From NCBI RefSeq assembly GCF_937616625.2, contig NC_065571.1:30361879-30425878 (forward strand): 64,000 nt of DNA, given 5' to 3'. Position 1 is the stretch's first letter; each line of letters begins with the position of its first letter. This DNA comes from Mercurialis annua. Lineage: Eukaryota > Streptophyta > Magnoliopsida > Malpighiales > Euphorbiaceae. The translations under genes and the position numbers were made by a program. Positions 37,481-48,974 of the stretch are shown piece after piece. Under the pieces are notes generated by a model that was not told where the DNA came from, made no database searches, and saw nothing but the letters and a program-made list of their open reading frames with translations.

Positions 37481-39652
37481 CTGGGGAAAATTGGGAAAAC
37501 AACGGGGTCAGATATACTGAGATGAGTTCATACCACTATCTACATTTATTAAGTGGAAAACCTTTAAAACGTTTAAAGCATTTAATAACAATATTACGAA
37601 TAATAGTTGGAACCCTAATCCACAATTCTACATAAATAACATAATCCAATAGGTCTGGTCCCGAGAGCTGAGCTACACCGAGTTACCACTGACCACACTT
37701 ATACCAGAGTCCCGAGAGCCGAGCTACACCGAGTTACTCTACTTGGTCCCGAGAGCTATGCTCACACCGAGTTACCACATTACCATAATTACCTTTTCCA
37801 GATCTTTACCGGTGCGCACGCAGTCCTAATGATGCCCATTAGGTAGCATGTTCCAACTAAGAGCCATAATATAAAAACAGTTCGAAATATACATACAGTA
37901 TATATATTTAATATTAAAATAACAATTTACTTAATAAAGCGGTAAATAGTAAATATAAACTCACTGCTTGCTAATCCACGTGAAAACCGGCAAGCAACTA
38001 ATCCTGGTTCGCCTCTGGAGCGCGAACAATAGACGGGTCTAGACAAATAAAATAATTATTAAAACAGACCCTAACTCTAGAGAGTACTAGACACCACATA
38101 TGACTAGCACAATTAACACGTAGTAAATAAACAATCCAAAGTAACACAAATATATCCAAAAGATAATAAAGCCCAATTAATATAAGTCTATTGAGTTCTC
38201 GCCTACAATTCAATTTAAAAATATTATTTAATAATTTTAAATAATAAATAATTTCCAAATAGTGGGTTAGCCGAGTTACCAATAACTACCAAGCTAACCT
38301 CACTTGTCGGGTGACCCAAGTCTAACCCTATTCAAAACGTTTATCAAATATAAACCCGAGTTTATATTTATAAAATAATTCCATAAAATAATAAGCCATT
38401 TTAAAAGCGGAACTCAATAACTTTAATTCAAAGTAACCCAAGTTACAACCCCAAAAACTTAGGTTTAATAAATCAAATAAAAGTTCAGGGACCAATTTGC
38501 ACTTTAACCAATTAGGGACCAAGTTGTACTTTTGCCAATTAGGGACTAAATTGTACTTTAGTCAATTTGATTTCCAAAAATCAAATTAATTACTTTTATT
38601 TATAATTAAAACCAACTATAAAGTTATCAACCAAAAATCCACTTAATTAAGTTATAAAATAAGTTTAGGGGCTAAATTGTAATTTAGCCAACTTTTGACA
38701 AAACGACATTTGAAAGCAAATATAACCACCCGAGTAATTATATTAGCTAAAATTATAATTAATTATTGTTTTCATTATTCAATTAGTAAATCAAAAGGGA
38801 TCCAAGTTATTAGGTAAAGTTAAACTTTGAGTATTTATTTGATTTAGCTAAAACATTTTGGTGACCTAGATGGCAATTTGGCCATCTCTTACCTTTTAAA
38901 TTTAGAATCCCTCCAAGACTCCATTTTCTTCATGAATGAGTTACAGAAATCATTGATCGTGATTTAAAAGAAACTTCAAACAATAATCTTTACAAACTCT
39001 TAATGATTTAACCCAATAATTACTTAGTTTCGATATGCCACAAACATGAATTCAAAACAAACTCAAAACGTCATCAATCCACCGTGATGATTTGTTCCAA
39101 ACGATGAACAAAGGTTTCTGGAAACGATTAAACGATTCCAAACCGAGTCTAAACAACTAGCAACTAACATACCAAGCGATTTATAACAACTAAATGAATG
39201 AATTAAAGCTAAACATTAAGAAAGGGATCGGCAGCAACCCAAAACAGAACACCAAGATTCAAACATCAAACGTTACTGCCGAACCCAACCTTCAACACGA
39301 ACATGGAGAACAGAAAGATAACTCCATGAAATCATAAACTAACAACAACCCAAGAATCTATAACTTCCAAACAATCAAGAACAAGGCAAAATGAAAAGAA
39401 CTCCACGGCAGTAACCCATGCCAAACAAGACAGAATCTAACAAACTTAGAAAACGGAAACCGTACGGCGAATGGAACGAGATCAACGGCGTACCGTTCAG
39501 CGAAACTGAGATAGGGAGACGTAGGGAATTGAGTCCAGAACGTCTGAGATCAAGCGGAATCAATTTCGATCTAGAAACGAAAGAGAACGAACCAAATTAC
39601 GTAATGTCGTTCATAAGCAAAATCTGGAAATCCAAGGAATCAGAAAGCTTAC
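37481..39652 (-). other. Predicted intron in the 3' LTR of the complete element
   Basis: GTAAGC donor starting at 39652 and CCCCAG ending at 37481, with CTGAC and a pyrimidine tract before it. Length 2172 bp. Same signals as in the other LTRs. Not shown to be spliced. Confidence 0.42.
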
Positions 39653-39765
39653 CAGAACAGCGACTTTGAAAGAAGATTACGGCTTCGTTTCTCAGCGAAA
39701 GAACGAAAGAAAAGTGGCTAGGGCTACCTTGCAGCGTGATCTAGGTTTTTCATTTAGAAGTCGAC

Positions 39766-39773
39766 TTTAAATA
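39766..39773 (-). promoter_or_regulatory. TATA-like box TATTTAAA in the 3' LTR
   Basis: TATTTAAA on the - strand, 114 bp before the GTAAGC donor and directly downstream of the palindrome cassette. The 3' LTR at 59817-62745 has the same 8-mer at the same spacing. Confidence 0.5.
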
Positions 39774-39840
39774 ACGAAGGGAAGTGAGCCGTAAATGAGA
39801 TCGAAAAGGGCCACACGGAAGGGTCCATGGGCTGTTATGA

Positions 39841-39958
39841 TTCCCGAACGGGAATGGCCTTTCAGGCCATTATTCCCGTTCGGGAATGCCTGGTCTCGAA
39901 CGAGACCAGGCCACACAAAGTGATTCCCGTTCGGGAATTTCAATTCCCGAACGGGAAA
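39841..39958. repeat. Palindrome cassette, 3' LTR of the complete element
   Basis: Three hairpins in the order found at 7832-7949 when read on the - strand. One has arms TTCCCGTTCGGGAATT/AATTCCCGAACGGGAA, one CCTGGTCTC/GAGACCAGG, and one a nested pair with inner GGCCT/AGGCC. Relative to 7832-7867, the first hairpin carries one change on each arm that keeps the base pair. Confidence 0.9.
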
Positions 39959-40128
39959 GGCTGAAAAACTATTTTTTTTTTAAAAAAAATAATAATTGGT
40001 TAAACCAATAAATCACACCCAAACCAAACAACTCGAACCAAGCCACTAATATCGAAATTACTTCAAAACGACCGGGAAAAAGATGGAATTTAAATGTAAT
40101 AAAATGCAAAATTTTACGGGGTATTACA

Positions 40129-40139
40129 TTCTCCCCAAC
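40129..40139 (-). other. Polypurine tract of the complete element
   Basis: GTTGGGGAGAA on the - strand, immediately before the 3' LTR start TGTAATACCCC. This is the expected plus-strand priming site. The first 38 internal bases next to the LTR are identical to those of the element at 62746-62783. Confidence 0.9.
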
Positions 40140-43100
40140 TAATTAAAAATTCGTCCTCGAATTTAAATAAAACTATCGACATACCACATAACATAAAGTT
40201 ACACATCCAGTTAAACAAAATGTACAAAGCCGATAAGAAAACACATCCACAAGATACCTATCGTAAATTAGGACAACAAAATATAACGAAACTGCACACG
40301 ACCTCTGTCATTAAATAACAGATCAAAACCAAGAAACCAATCCACTGTCGTTGATGGTATTCCATGTCCAACGGCATACGCACGCGCGTAAGCAAAATTT
40401 AACAGGTTGGCCCTCAAAACACTTCAAAAACCTTCAGTTGCAAAAACTGAACACACTCAAAGGTCACCAAAGTACTAACACAACTTCCACTAGGCATAAC
40501 GATAACATAACTCTAGGGCAGTTCAACTAAGATACAATGAGATCTACTACCCAACACTCGGCTAATATACTAGGATAATTAAGATCCAATCTCCAATCGC
40601 ATAACCGACACTGGCTCGCAATATAAGCGATCACAAAACTTATGCACCAAATCCTGTTTCTAGCAGTAGATGCTCCAACTCATAATAACACAATTCATTC
40701 AACTGAGAGTCACCATTTTTCTATACCGGAGTGGTTTCCAAAGCCAGCTCGAAACTCATCTATTACAAAATCCTCAATATCAATACATGGTTAAGCGTTA
40801 AGCTCAACTATAGCTTTACAACTCCAAACTCTTTTGCCTTAAACAAAACAATAACATTGCAATATAGTTGATAAAATCTATCATTCCTAAACCCTTACTT
40901 CCTTTTACTTATAGCATCTCTACTTCAAAATGACCGATAACAAACCTAATAACTTCAGAAAATATTTCGGTTCCAAAACAAACATGATAATAATCATCTA
41001 ATCCTAACAATTGGTACCAGCTCGATAATACTATTAACTTGTGAATCCACAACACAAACTCTCATAACGCAACTCAAAGAAAAGAGAACATCTCTCACGA
41101 ATACAAAATAAATTTCTACATCAATTATAAACAATATCCATCACAATGATTCTTCCAATCACTCAGAAACATAACGCCATGACTACTCTGCACATAGACT
41201 GCATCTGACAACATAAAATTTGTCACCCTTACCAAGGGTTCAACAAATGACCCAACGATATCCATTATTACGATAATACCCTCTATAACAAAATCAATCA
41301 ACCTATTTTAGTTGTCGAACCTATTAACCGCGATTTCGATATTTAAATCAACTACCTCATATAACAAAATCGAATTCAAATCCTCAAAATTATTCAATCA
41401 ATTGACTACAGCCTCGTATACAACGAGAGATCAATACGATCAGATTGTTAGTTATGCTCAAAACCAACTCCTGTGGGTATAAAATCTTTTAATATCAAAT
41501 ATTTTATACACAAAAGAATTTCCACTTTGATTAAAAGACTCTACGTCTTACACCTCCTTTTCATTCGAAATCAAAATACCCTTACCGTTAAAAAACCATC
41601 GGTTTTGCAAACCCTTGAAAAATTTCAAGACCTCCACATTTAAATCCGAAATTTCCTCTTACTTTCCAATACATTTTGCAAATCTATAAAACAGTTCAAT
41701 TGACAAAGATTTATGTTCTTTTTAATTCAAACTTACTAATATACTTTTTAATAATTTATACTTAAAAAAAAACAACTGTGGCCGAATTTTCCGTATTCAA
41801 ATACACATTGATGTTTCAAGCATCCAAAAATTTTTAAGTCGCTTCTAAATTTTTTTCAAACAAAAACAAAATTGAAGAAATCGCTCAAGCGAAAAATTTA
41901 TTATCCCTTTTTGAATCAATTTTGACAAAAATTCTCCATTTCCTCAGAAAGATAAAATCAGCAATGTAAATTTCTTGTTTATAAACATTTCTTATATCAA
42001 TACACCAAAATTCTTTGGACAATCTCAAATTTGGAAAGATAACGTTTCGTTTAAAACAAAAATATAGTGTAAATACACACATGGAGCAAAATCAACATCC
42101 TTAATCCACAAATCCTTAATTATCATGAAGCTTACTATTCTAAAATACACTATACCGCACTTAGCACAACTATATCTCGAGCGCAACCTTAAAATCATTC
42201 TTACTTACCACCACAAGATTCTGATTCTACAGACCAAAATCTCACAGCAAAAACATCTAATAACCATCATCATCATCACAGAGTATTTGTCTAGCTACCT
42301 TCCGGTAACAGTTTCAAAATCATTTGAAATTTCACAACTTTATAAATACATTTACCCCAAAGGGACTCACGAGTTTGTTTCAAAACATCTTTCTCAAAAC
42401 ACTTTATCGATAAAATCCATTTTACATAATTGTGCGCCAGGGTGATGACATCTCTCACCCCCAAAGAGTTGCATCCAACCCTAATAATTTCTATGCACAT
42501 GATGCATGTACTATTATGCATGTATCAATTATTAATTTATCCTTTATTTAATGAACATACTTAGTGCTCAATGCAATCCTATTCGTGGCATTCAAAATGC
42601 ATGCTCATGATATGTCTGGGCACAATTACGTGTTGAAAATATTTCAAATATTTCAGCAAATCAATCTTTGAAATCCATTTCCCAATCAACATTTGCTAGA
42701 CGTTACACTCTGTGAGATGACCTCAAAATATTTCTCAAAACTTCCTTACTTGCACCTAGCAACATTCGATGCTATACAACAATTCCTCATAATAACTTCA
42801 TTACAACTCTATTATAAAAAGTATCTAACTAACCTCAATCCAGACTGAGCATATAACCAAAGAAAATAGCACATAAAATATGTTCCTATCAAATTTACCG
42901 CCAGCTCCCGCATCACATCATCAGACTTGATGGAAACATCAGTGTATTAATACATCGATCTAACTATTCGGTTCAGAGTTTGCAATACCCATCCTAGGAT
43001 AATCAGAAATCATCAACCAATCCAAAGGAAGTACCTCCCTTGTATTTCTCGATATCGAAACCCAAGGGTTTCGATCCACAAAACGGAAATAGTAAAGCCC

Positions 43101-43605
43101 CGCGCAACCCAAAACCGAAACAAAAGGGAAACAAGATTTAAAAGAGGATCTTACTCAAAGGTCAAAACTATACATCAAGGTAAGCCAACCATAACCACAT
43201 GATTAGATCATCTCACGTGCTACACCGCACGAAGAGACAAAACTAAAACAATCAACATAGTCCGACAGACAAGCGAGTTATAAAACACAAATTCCGTTCA
43301 CAAGATAACAAATCTGTAAATCGCAAACCACGTAACCATGCCATCGAACACAATTAACTCAAGCATACTTAAAACAAATCAGAATATGCCACAACATTTC
43401 CTTGAAATCTCATTTCAAATTTACCACTGTAATTATATCGTCCTTTAATAGTACGCTTCAAAATTTGTTTTAAAATTAAAAATAAATACGAAAATTTTCA
43501 AATTTTGCTGAGCCCCAAGGTTAAAACAAAATCACATTTTGTAATAAAAAATCTCTTCTTATTAATCAGTTGCTTTAAAACGGATACCCAAGTATCTCAG
43601 ACAAT

Positions 43606-43830
43606 AAAATTATCGAGCTAGCCGAGTCATTACAACTACCAAGCTCAACTCCTAAATTTGGGTGACCCAAGTCGAACTCAAAACAATCGTTTATAAAACG
43701 TATTTAAAATATTTATAAATCCGGAAAAGTATTTTAATAAAATTTCCATCCCTTCAAATTTTGGGAACTCAATTTAAACCAACCGCTAGACGGTAATTTA
43801 AAACTCAAGTGAGAAATCTTTGATTTCAAA
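43606..43830 (-). repeat. Diverged LTR-like segment inside the element interior
   Basis: Collinear short matches to 38265-38440 in the LTR: GCCGAGT, AACTACCAAGCT, GGGTGACCCAAGTC, a CAAAAC...TTTAT block and GGAACTCAAT, in the same order and orientation. Overall identity looks well below that of the two LTRs, so it is an old piece. Confidence 0.6.
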
Positions 43831-44691
43831 CATCTATTCTGTAAATCCCAAAAATTTAAAATGCTGGCATACTACAGCATGATTAAAATAACTCCAACGT
43901 TAAATTCTTAAAACAATGACTTATCTCATAAAACATCATTTTGAAATCATCGTTTGTTAACACCAAACCAAACGTAATATTTCGAAATACAAGAATTTCT
44001 TTTTACTGGTAACTTAAACCAAAAATTGACCTTTTTAAGAATTTAAAATCAACTTCTCTTATGATTCTGTGTCGAAACACAAATCGGATAAAACAATATT
44101 CTCAATGAAAATCTTTAAATCCACATGTGGTCAAGCAATGCATGACCATCAAAACACGTTTTAAGGTTTAACCCAAAATCTCTTTAATAGAAAAAAACAA
44201 GGCTAACGCCCAACATACGATCATATTTAAAATCAACAATTGAGGCCAAAGCCAAGATGTACTTTATTAACAAGGCAAAAGCAGTTCAACGCACCACGTA
44301 AAATAACTGTAACATACCATAAATTCTAAATCGTTTTAGGCATAAACGACAAGTTTTATCAGATATCATACCCAAGTATGAGTCTTTAGGAAGATTTACC
44401 AACCTATGATTTCCCGAGAAACCAAAAGCAATTATAATCACCCAAGTAAAATAATCTCAACATGATAAAACACAGCAATTAACATCCAAGTGAAATAAAT
44501 TGTCAATCAAAGTATCAATACCAAATAAGGACTGACAGACATCACCTATAGGATGTAGGCTGAAGGTTTGAAAACAAATGATGACGTTTAAAAGACAAGA
44601 CACGAATCCTAATTCCGCAGTAGTTCCTAAGACACAACAATACTTAACAGAGTAAACACATAGCAAGCAATGGCCTTGGTTTGAAACCAAA

Positions 44692-44703
44692 GCTCTGATA
44701 CCA
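44692..44703 (-). other. Primer-binding site, initiator-Met tRNA type
   Basis: TGGTATCAGAGC on the - strand, four bases inside the 5' LTR end. It is complementary to the 3' end of plant initiator methionine tRNA, the usual primer for many plant LTR elements. Confidence 0.92.
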
Positions 44704-45121
44704 AGTTTGTCACGACCCATTTTCATGAATCGCGACCGGCGCTAGGGTATGGGTAATGTAGTACCGAAACCCGTAGCTAGCCTTTCGTTTATCACATAAA
44801 CACATAAACCTGCAGAAAACCAATGCTCGGGGGCAACCGAGACTTCAGCCTAAAACTAGCAGTTATAATATTCAACAGTTAATGTAACATGCTTAATCAA
44901 ATCCGAGTCTAAAATAGATTTATCATGAATTAATGTAAATAATACAGCATGCCAGAGCAATATAACCAGTCGAACCAATCCGACAAAATAATAATAATAA
45001 TAAAGACGTCTAGTTACTACTGCGGTCTATGAATAAAACAGTTTTACAGTTCTACTAAAACAAATGGAACCTCCGAGGAAAAGTAAAAGCAGAGATCACC
45101 AGACTCTCTCAGATCATAACC

Positions 45122-47293
45122 CTGGGGAAAATTGGGAAAACAACGGGGTCAGATATACTGAGATGAGTTCATACCACTATCTACATTTATTAAGTGGAAA
45201 ACCTTTAAAACGTTTAAAGCATTTAATAACAATATTACGAATAATAGTTGGAACCCTAATCCACAATTCTACATAAATAACATAATCCAATAGGTCTGGT
45301 CCCGAGAGCTGAGCTACACCGAGTTACCACTGACCACACTTATACCAGAGTCCCGAGAGCCGAGCTACACCGAGTTACTCTACTTGGTCCCGAGAGCTAT
45401 GCTCACACCGAGTTACCACATTACCATAATTACCTTTTCCAGATCTTTACCGGTGCGCACGCAGTCCTAATGATGCCCATTAGGTAGCATGTTCCAACTA
45501 AGAGCCATAATATAAAAACAGTTCGAAATATACATACAGTATATATATTTAATATTAAAATAACAATTTACTTAATAAAGCGGTAAATAGTAAATATAAA
45601 CTCACTGCTTGCTAATCCACGTGAAAACCGGCAAGCAACTAATCCTGGTTCGCCTCTGGAGCGCGAACAATAGACGGGTCTAGACAAATAAAATAATTAT
45701 TAAAACAGACCCTAACTCTAGAGAGTACTAGACACCACATATGACTAGCACAATTAACACGTAGTAAATAAACAATCCAAAGTAACACAAATATATCCAA
45801 AAGATAATAAAGCCCAATTAATATAAGTCTATTGAGTTCTCGCCTACAATTCAATTTAAAAATATTATTTAATAATTTTAAATAATAAATAATTTCCAAA
45901 TAGTGGGTTAGCCGAGTTACCAATAACTACCAAGCTAACCTCACTTGTCGGGTGACCCAAGTCTAACCCTATTCAAAACGTTTATCAAATATAAACCCGA
46001 GTTTATATTTATAAAATAATTCCATAAAATAATAAGCCATTTTAAAAGCGGAACTCAATAACTTTAATTCAAAGTAACCCAAGTTACAACCCCAAAAACT
46101 TAGGTTTAATAAATCAAATAAAAGTTCAGGGACCAATTTGCACTTTAACCAATTAGGGACCAAGTTGTACTTTTGCCAATTAGGGACTAAATTGTACTTT
46201 AGTCAATTTGATTTCCAAAAATCAAATTAATTACTTTTATTTATAATTAAAACCAACTATAAAGTTATCAACCAAAAATCCACTTAATTAAGTTATAAAA
46301 TAAGTTTAGGGGCTAAATTGTAATTTAGCCAACTTTTGACAAAACGACATTTGAAAGCAAATATAACCACCCGAGTAATTATATTAGCTAAAATTATAAT
46401 TAATTATTGTTTTCATTATTCAATTAGTAAATCAAAAGGGATCCAAGTTATTAGGTAAAGTTAAACTTTGAGTATTTATTTGATTTAGCTAAAACATTTT
46501 GGTGACCTAGATGGCAATTTGGCCATCTCTTACCTTTTAAATTTAGAATCCCTCCAAGACTCCATTTTCTTCATGAATGAGTTACAGAAATCATTGATCA
46601 TGATTTAAAAGAAACTTCAAACAATAATCTTTACAAACTCTTAATGATTTAACCCAATAATTACTTAGTTTCGATATGCCACAAACATGAATTCAAAACA
46701 AACTCAAAACGTCATCAATCCACCGTGATGATTTGTTCCAAACGATGAACAAAGGTTTCTGGAAACGATTAAACGATTCCAAACCGAGTCTAAACAACTA
46801 GCAACTAACATACCAAGCGATTTATAACAACTAAATGAATGAATTAAAGCTAAACATTAAGAAAGGGATCGGCAGCAACCCAAAACAGAACACCAAGATT
46901 CAAACATCAAACGTTACTGCCGAACCCAACCTTCAACACGAACATGGAGAACAGAAAGATAACTCCATGAAATCATAAACTAACAACAACCCAAGAATCT
47001 ATAACTTCCAAACAATCAAGAACAAGGCAAAATGAAAAGAACTCCACGGCAGTAACCCATGCCAAACAAGACAGAATCTAACAAACTTAGAAAACGGAAA
47101 CCGTACGGCGAATGGAACGAGATCAACGGCGTACCGTTCAGCGAAACTGAGATAGGGAGACGTAGGGAATTGAGTCCAGAACGTCTGAGATCAAGCGGAA
47201 TCAATTTCGATCTAGAAACGAAAGAGAACGAACCAAATTACGTAATGTCGTTCATAAGCAAAATCTGGAAATCCAAGGAATCAGAAAGCTTAC
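45122..47293 (-). other. Predicted intron in the 5' LTR of the complete element
   Basis: Same signals as at 37481-39652, shifted by 7641 bp: GTAAGC from 47293, CCCCAG ending at 45122. As the transcribed copy, this is the one in which splicing would matter. Confidence 0.42.
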
Positions 47294-47406
47294 CAGAACA
47301 GCGACTTTGAAAGAAGATTACGGCTTCGTTTCTCAGCGAAAGAACGAAAGAAAAGTGGCTAGGGCTACCTTGCAGCGTGATCTAGGTTTTTCATTTAGAA
47401 GTCGAC

Positions 47407-47414
47407 TTTAAATA
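47407..47414 (-). promoter_or_regulatory. TATA-like box TATTTAAA in the 5' LTR
   Basis: Promoter candidate of the complete element, 114 bp before the donor-like GTAAGC and just downstream of the palindrome cassette at 47482-47599. Confidence 0.5.
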
Positions 47415-47481
47415 ACGAAGGGAAGTGAGCCGTAAATGAGATCGAAAAGGGCCACACGGAAGGGTCCATGGGCTGTTATGA

Positions 47482-47599
47482 TTCCCGAACGGGAATGGCC
47501 TTTCAGGCCATTATTCCCGTTCGGGAATGCCTGGTCTCGAACGAGACCAGGCCACACAAAGTGATTCCCGTTCGGGAATTTCAATTCCCGAACGGGAAA
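47482..47599. repeat. Palindrome cassette, 5' LTR of the complete element
   Basis: Copy of the three-hairpin cassette at 39841-39958, located upstream of the inferred promoter on the - strand. Confidence 0.9.
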
Positions 47600-47774
47600 G
47601 GCTGAAAAACTATTTTTTTTTTAAAAAAAATAATAATTGGTTAAACCAATAAATCACACCCAAACCAAACAACTCGAACCAAGCCACTAATATCGAAATT
47701 ACTTCAAAACGACCGGGAAAAAGATGGAATTTAAATGTAATAAAATGCAAAATTTTACGGGGTATTACACCAAA

Positions 47775-48974
47775 GCTACAATTTCAAATTCCAATCCATA
47801 CTTACAGTAACAAAACTGAATATAAGCTCACCCCTCTCAAAACCAAATCTCACAATTTCTTTACCAAACAACACATAATCTAACATTTGACAAGATCACA
47901 ATTACTAATCAATAAACCGAAACACAACACCTTGACGACAACTAAAGGGTCACCACGAAAATTTTAGAACGACGAACGAAATCCAAAAACGATGAAACGA
48001 CTTCATACTGATTTTAGACTAACATTTAAAAGGTTATAAACCCTAATATAATGTAATCATAATCATAATAAGGTAACAAAATCAAAGCCTAGGAACCTAA
48101 TGAATTCGGCAGTAACCAAATGTTAAATATTCACAATTAAGAATCAAAATAAAACGGCGAGACGGTGGCGATTGAAATGGGATAAAATACATACCGTTTG
48201 GCGAATTTCAAGATTGGGAATCGTAGAGGAACGAGCCTACTATCACGGGGAAGAAACGGAACTGAATTCGATTGAGAAACGGCTGCGAATGGATCGAAAT
48301 AGTAAAATGTCGATTTTTTGATTCAAAACATAAATTGACACTAAACGGTGAGACAGAGGCAGCTAGAATAGAAAAGAGAACGTACCGTTATGTGAAAACT
48401 AAGTTCGGACTTGTAGAGAGTTGAGTCTACAATCTCAGGAAACAAACGAAATGCAATTTGGCGCTGAAACGATAGAGTTATCAGTCATGAACGGAAGTGT
48501 CGTTTATAAGCTCAAAACAGAAAATCAAGGACTGAAACTTACCCGATGAACACCAATCTTGGTTGATGAATAGCACACGATATTCACAGCAATTTGGAGG
48601 AGAAAGACGGCTGGAGTTTGAAGAATAAGTAGAGAAGAGTTTTAGGGTTTAGAAAATGTCTTATATAATGAAGGAAAATAGTGTAGAAATAGGGAAAATA
48701 AGCGAACTAAATAAAATGAGTTACATGCAGCCTAAGGCTGGAGAAGATACTTGAGAAAAAAAAATGTGGCCCATGCAAATAATCACGTTGATAATTTTCA
48801 TGGGCTTCACAAGAATAAAATAAATGGGCCAAGCTTGGCCAACTAATAAGCATGGCGAAAAAAAAGAATAATCATTATTTATCCAAGCAACGAATCGAAC
48901 TCTAAACTCGTAAGCGACTCTAAATATTTCCGAAACTCGCAAATTTAAATTTTAAAATTTTACGGGTTATTACA
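47775..48974 (-). mobile_element. Interrupted solo LTR, left (5') half on the - strand
   Basis: Continues the LTR broken at 37066 and ends GGGTTATTACA at 48974, followed by GAAAC (48975-48979), matching GAAAC at 35183-35187. Joined length would be about 3.08 kb. It has a - strand TATATAA (48661-48667) and GTAAGT (48542-48537). No obvious GC-rich hairpin cassette is visible upstream of the TATA, a difference from the related LTRs. Confidence 0.9.
48661..48667 (-). promoter_or_regulatory. TATA box TATATAA in the interrupted solo LTR
   Basis: TATATAA on the - strand, followed by AAACCCTAAAAC and then GTAAGT 119 bp downstream. This is one of the clearest TATA matches in the window. Confidence 0.55.

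Larger units (their letters stand above)
37067..40128 (-). repeat. 3' LTR of the complete non-autonomous element
   Basis: 3062 bp with TG...CA termini. It contains AGGGACCAAGTTG-type repeats (about 38487-38570), a palindrome cassette (39841-39958), TATTTAAA (39766-39773, - strand), GTAAGC (39652-39647) and the triple TCCCGAGAGC repeat (37657-37775). Open frames such as 37423-37635 and 39418-39669 recur identically in the other LTR and are not genes. Confidence 0.95.
40129..44707 (-). mobile_element. Non-coding interior of the complete element
   Basis: 4579 bp between the LTRs. I see no gag, protease, reverse transcriptase, RNase H or integrase motif on either strand. Open frames at 41885-42082, 42125-42445, 42291-42521 and 44457-44726 have no recognisable domain, and the last overlaps the primer site and LTR end. 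The end next to the polypurine tract matches the autonomous element at the window edge. A part near 43600-43800 resembles LTR sequence. Confidence 0.85.
37067..47769 (-). mobile_element. Complete non-autonomous LTR retrotransposon, 10.7 kb, target duplication CCAAA
   Basis: Two 3062-bp LTRs (37067-40128 and 44708-47769) bracket a 4579-bp interior. CCAAA lies at 37062-37066 and 47770-47774. On the - strand a primer site follows the 5' LTR and a polypurine tract precedes the 3' LTR. No gag or pol sequence is recognisable inside, and the longest open frame is about 106 codons. Size and structure fit the large retrotransposon derivative (LARD) type. By eye the LTRs differ only at 38959 (G) versus 46600 (A), a CpG transition, so insertion was very recent. 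It sits inside an older solo LTR that itself sits in satellite. Confidence 0.93.
44708..47769 (-). repeat. 5' LTR of the complete non-autonomous element
   Basis: 3062 bp, the same length as its partner and identical at every position I compared except 46600. It carries the same cassette, TATA-like box and splice-like signals. It would drive transcription of the element leftwards. Confidence 0.95.

Noticed and set aside
39418..39669. Open frame of 83 codons repeated identically at 47059-47310, with others shared by both LTRs
   Set aside because: Identity reflects the LTR duplication. No domain, and antisense to the element.
42125..42445. 106-codon frame in the element interior as a possible captured gene
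   Set aside because: On the strand opposite to element transcription, low complexity, no recognisable motif.
44692..44703. tRNA gene
   Set aside because: Only a 12-base match to the initiator tRNA end, as expected for a primer-binding site. No tRNA body.
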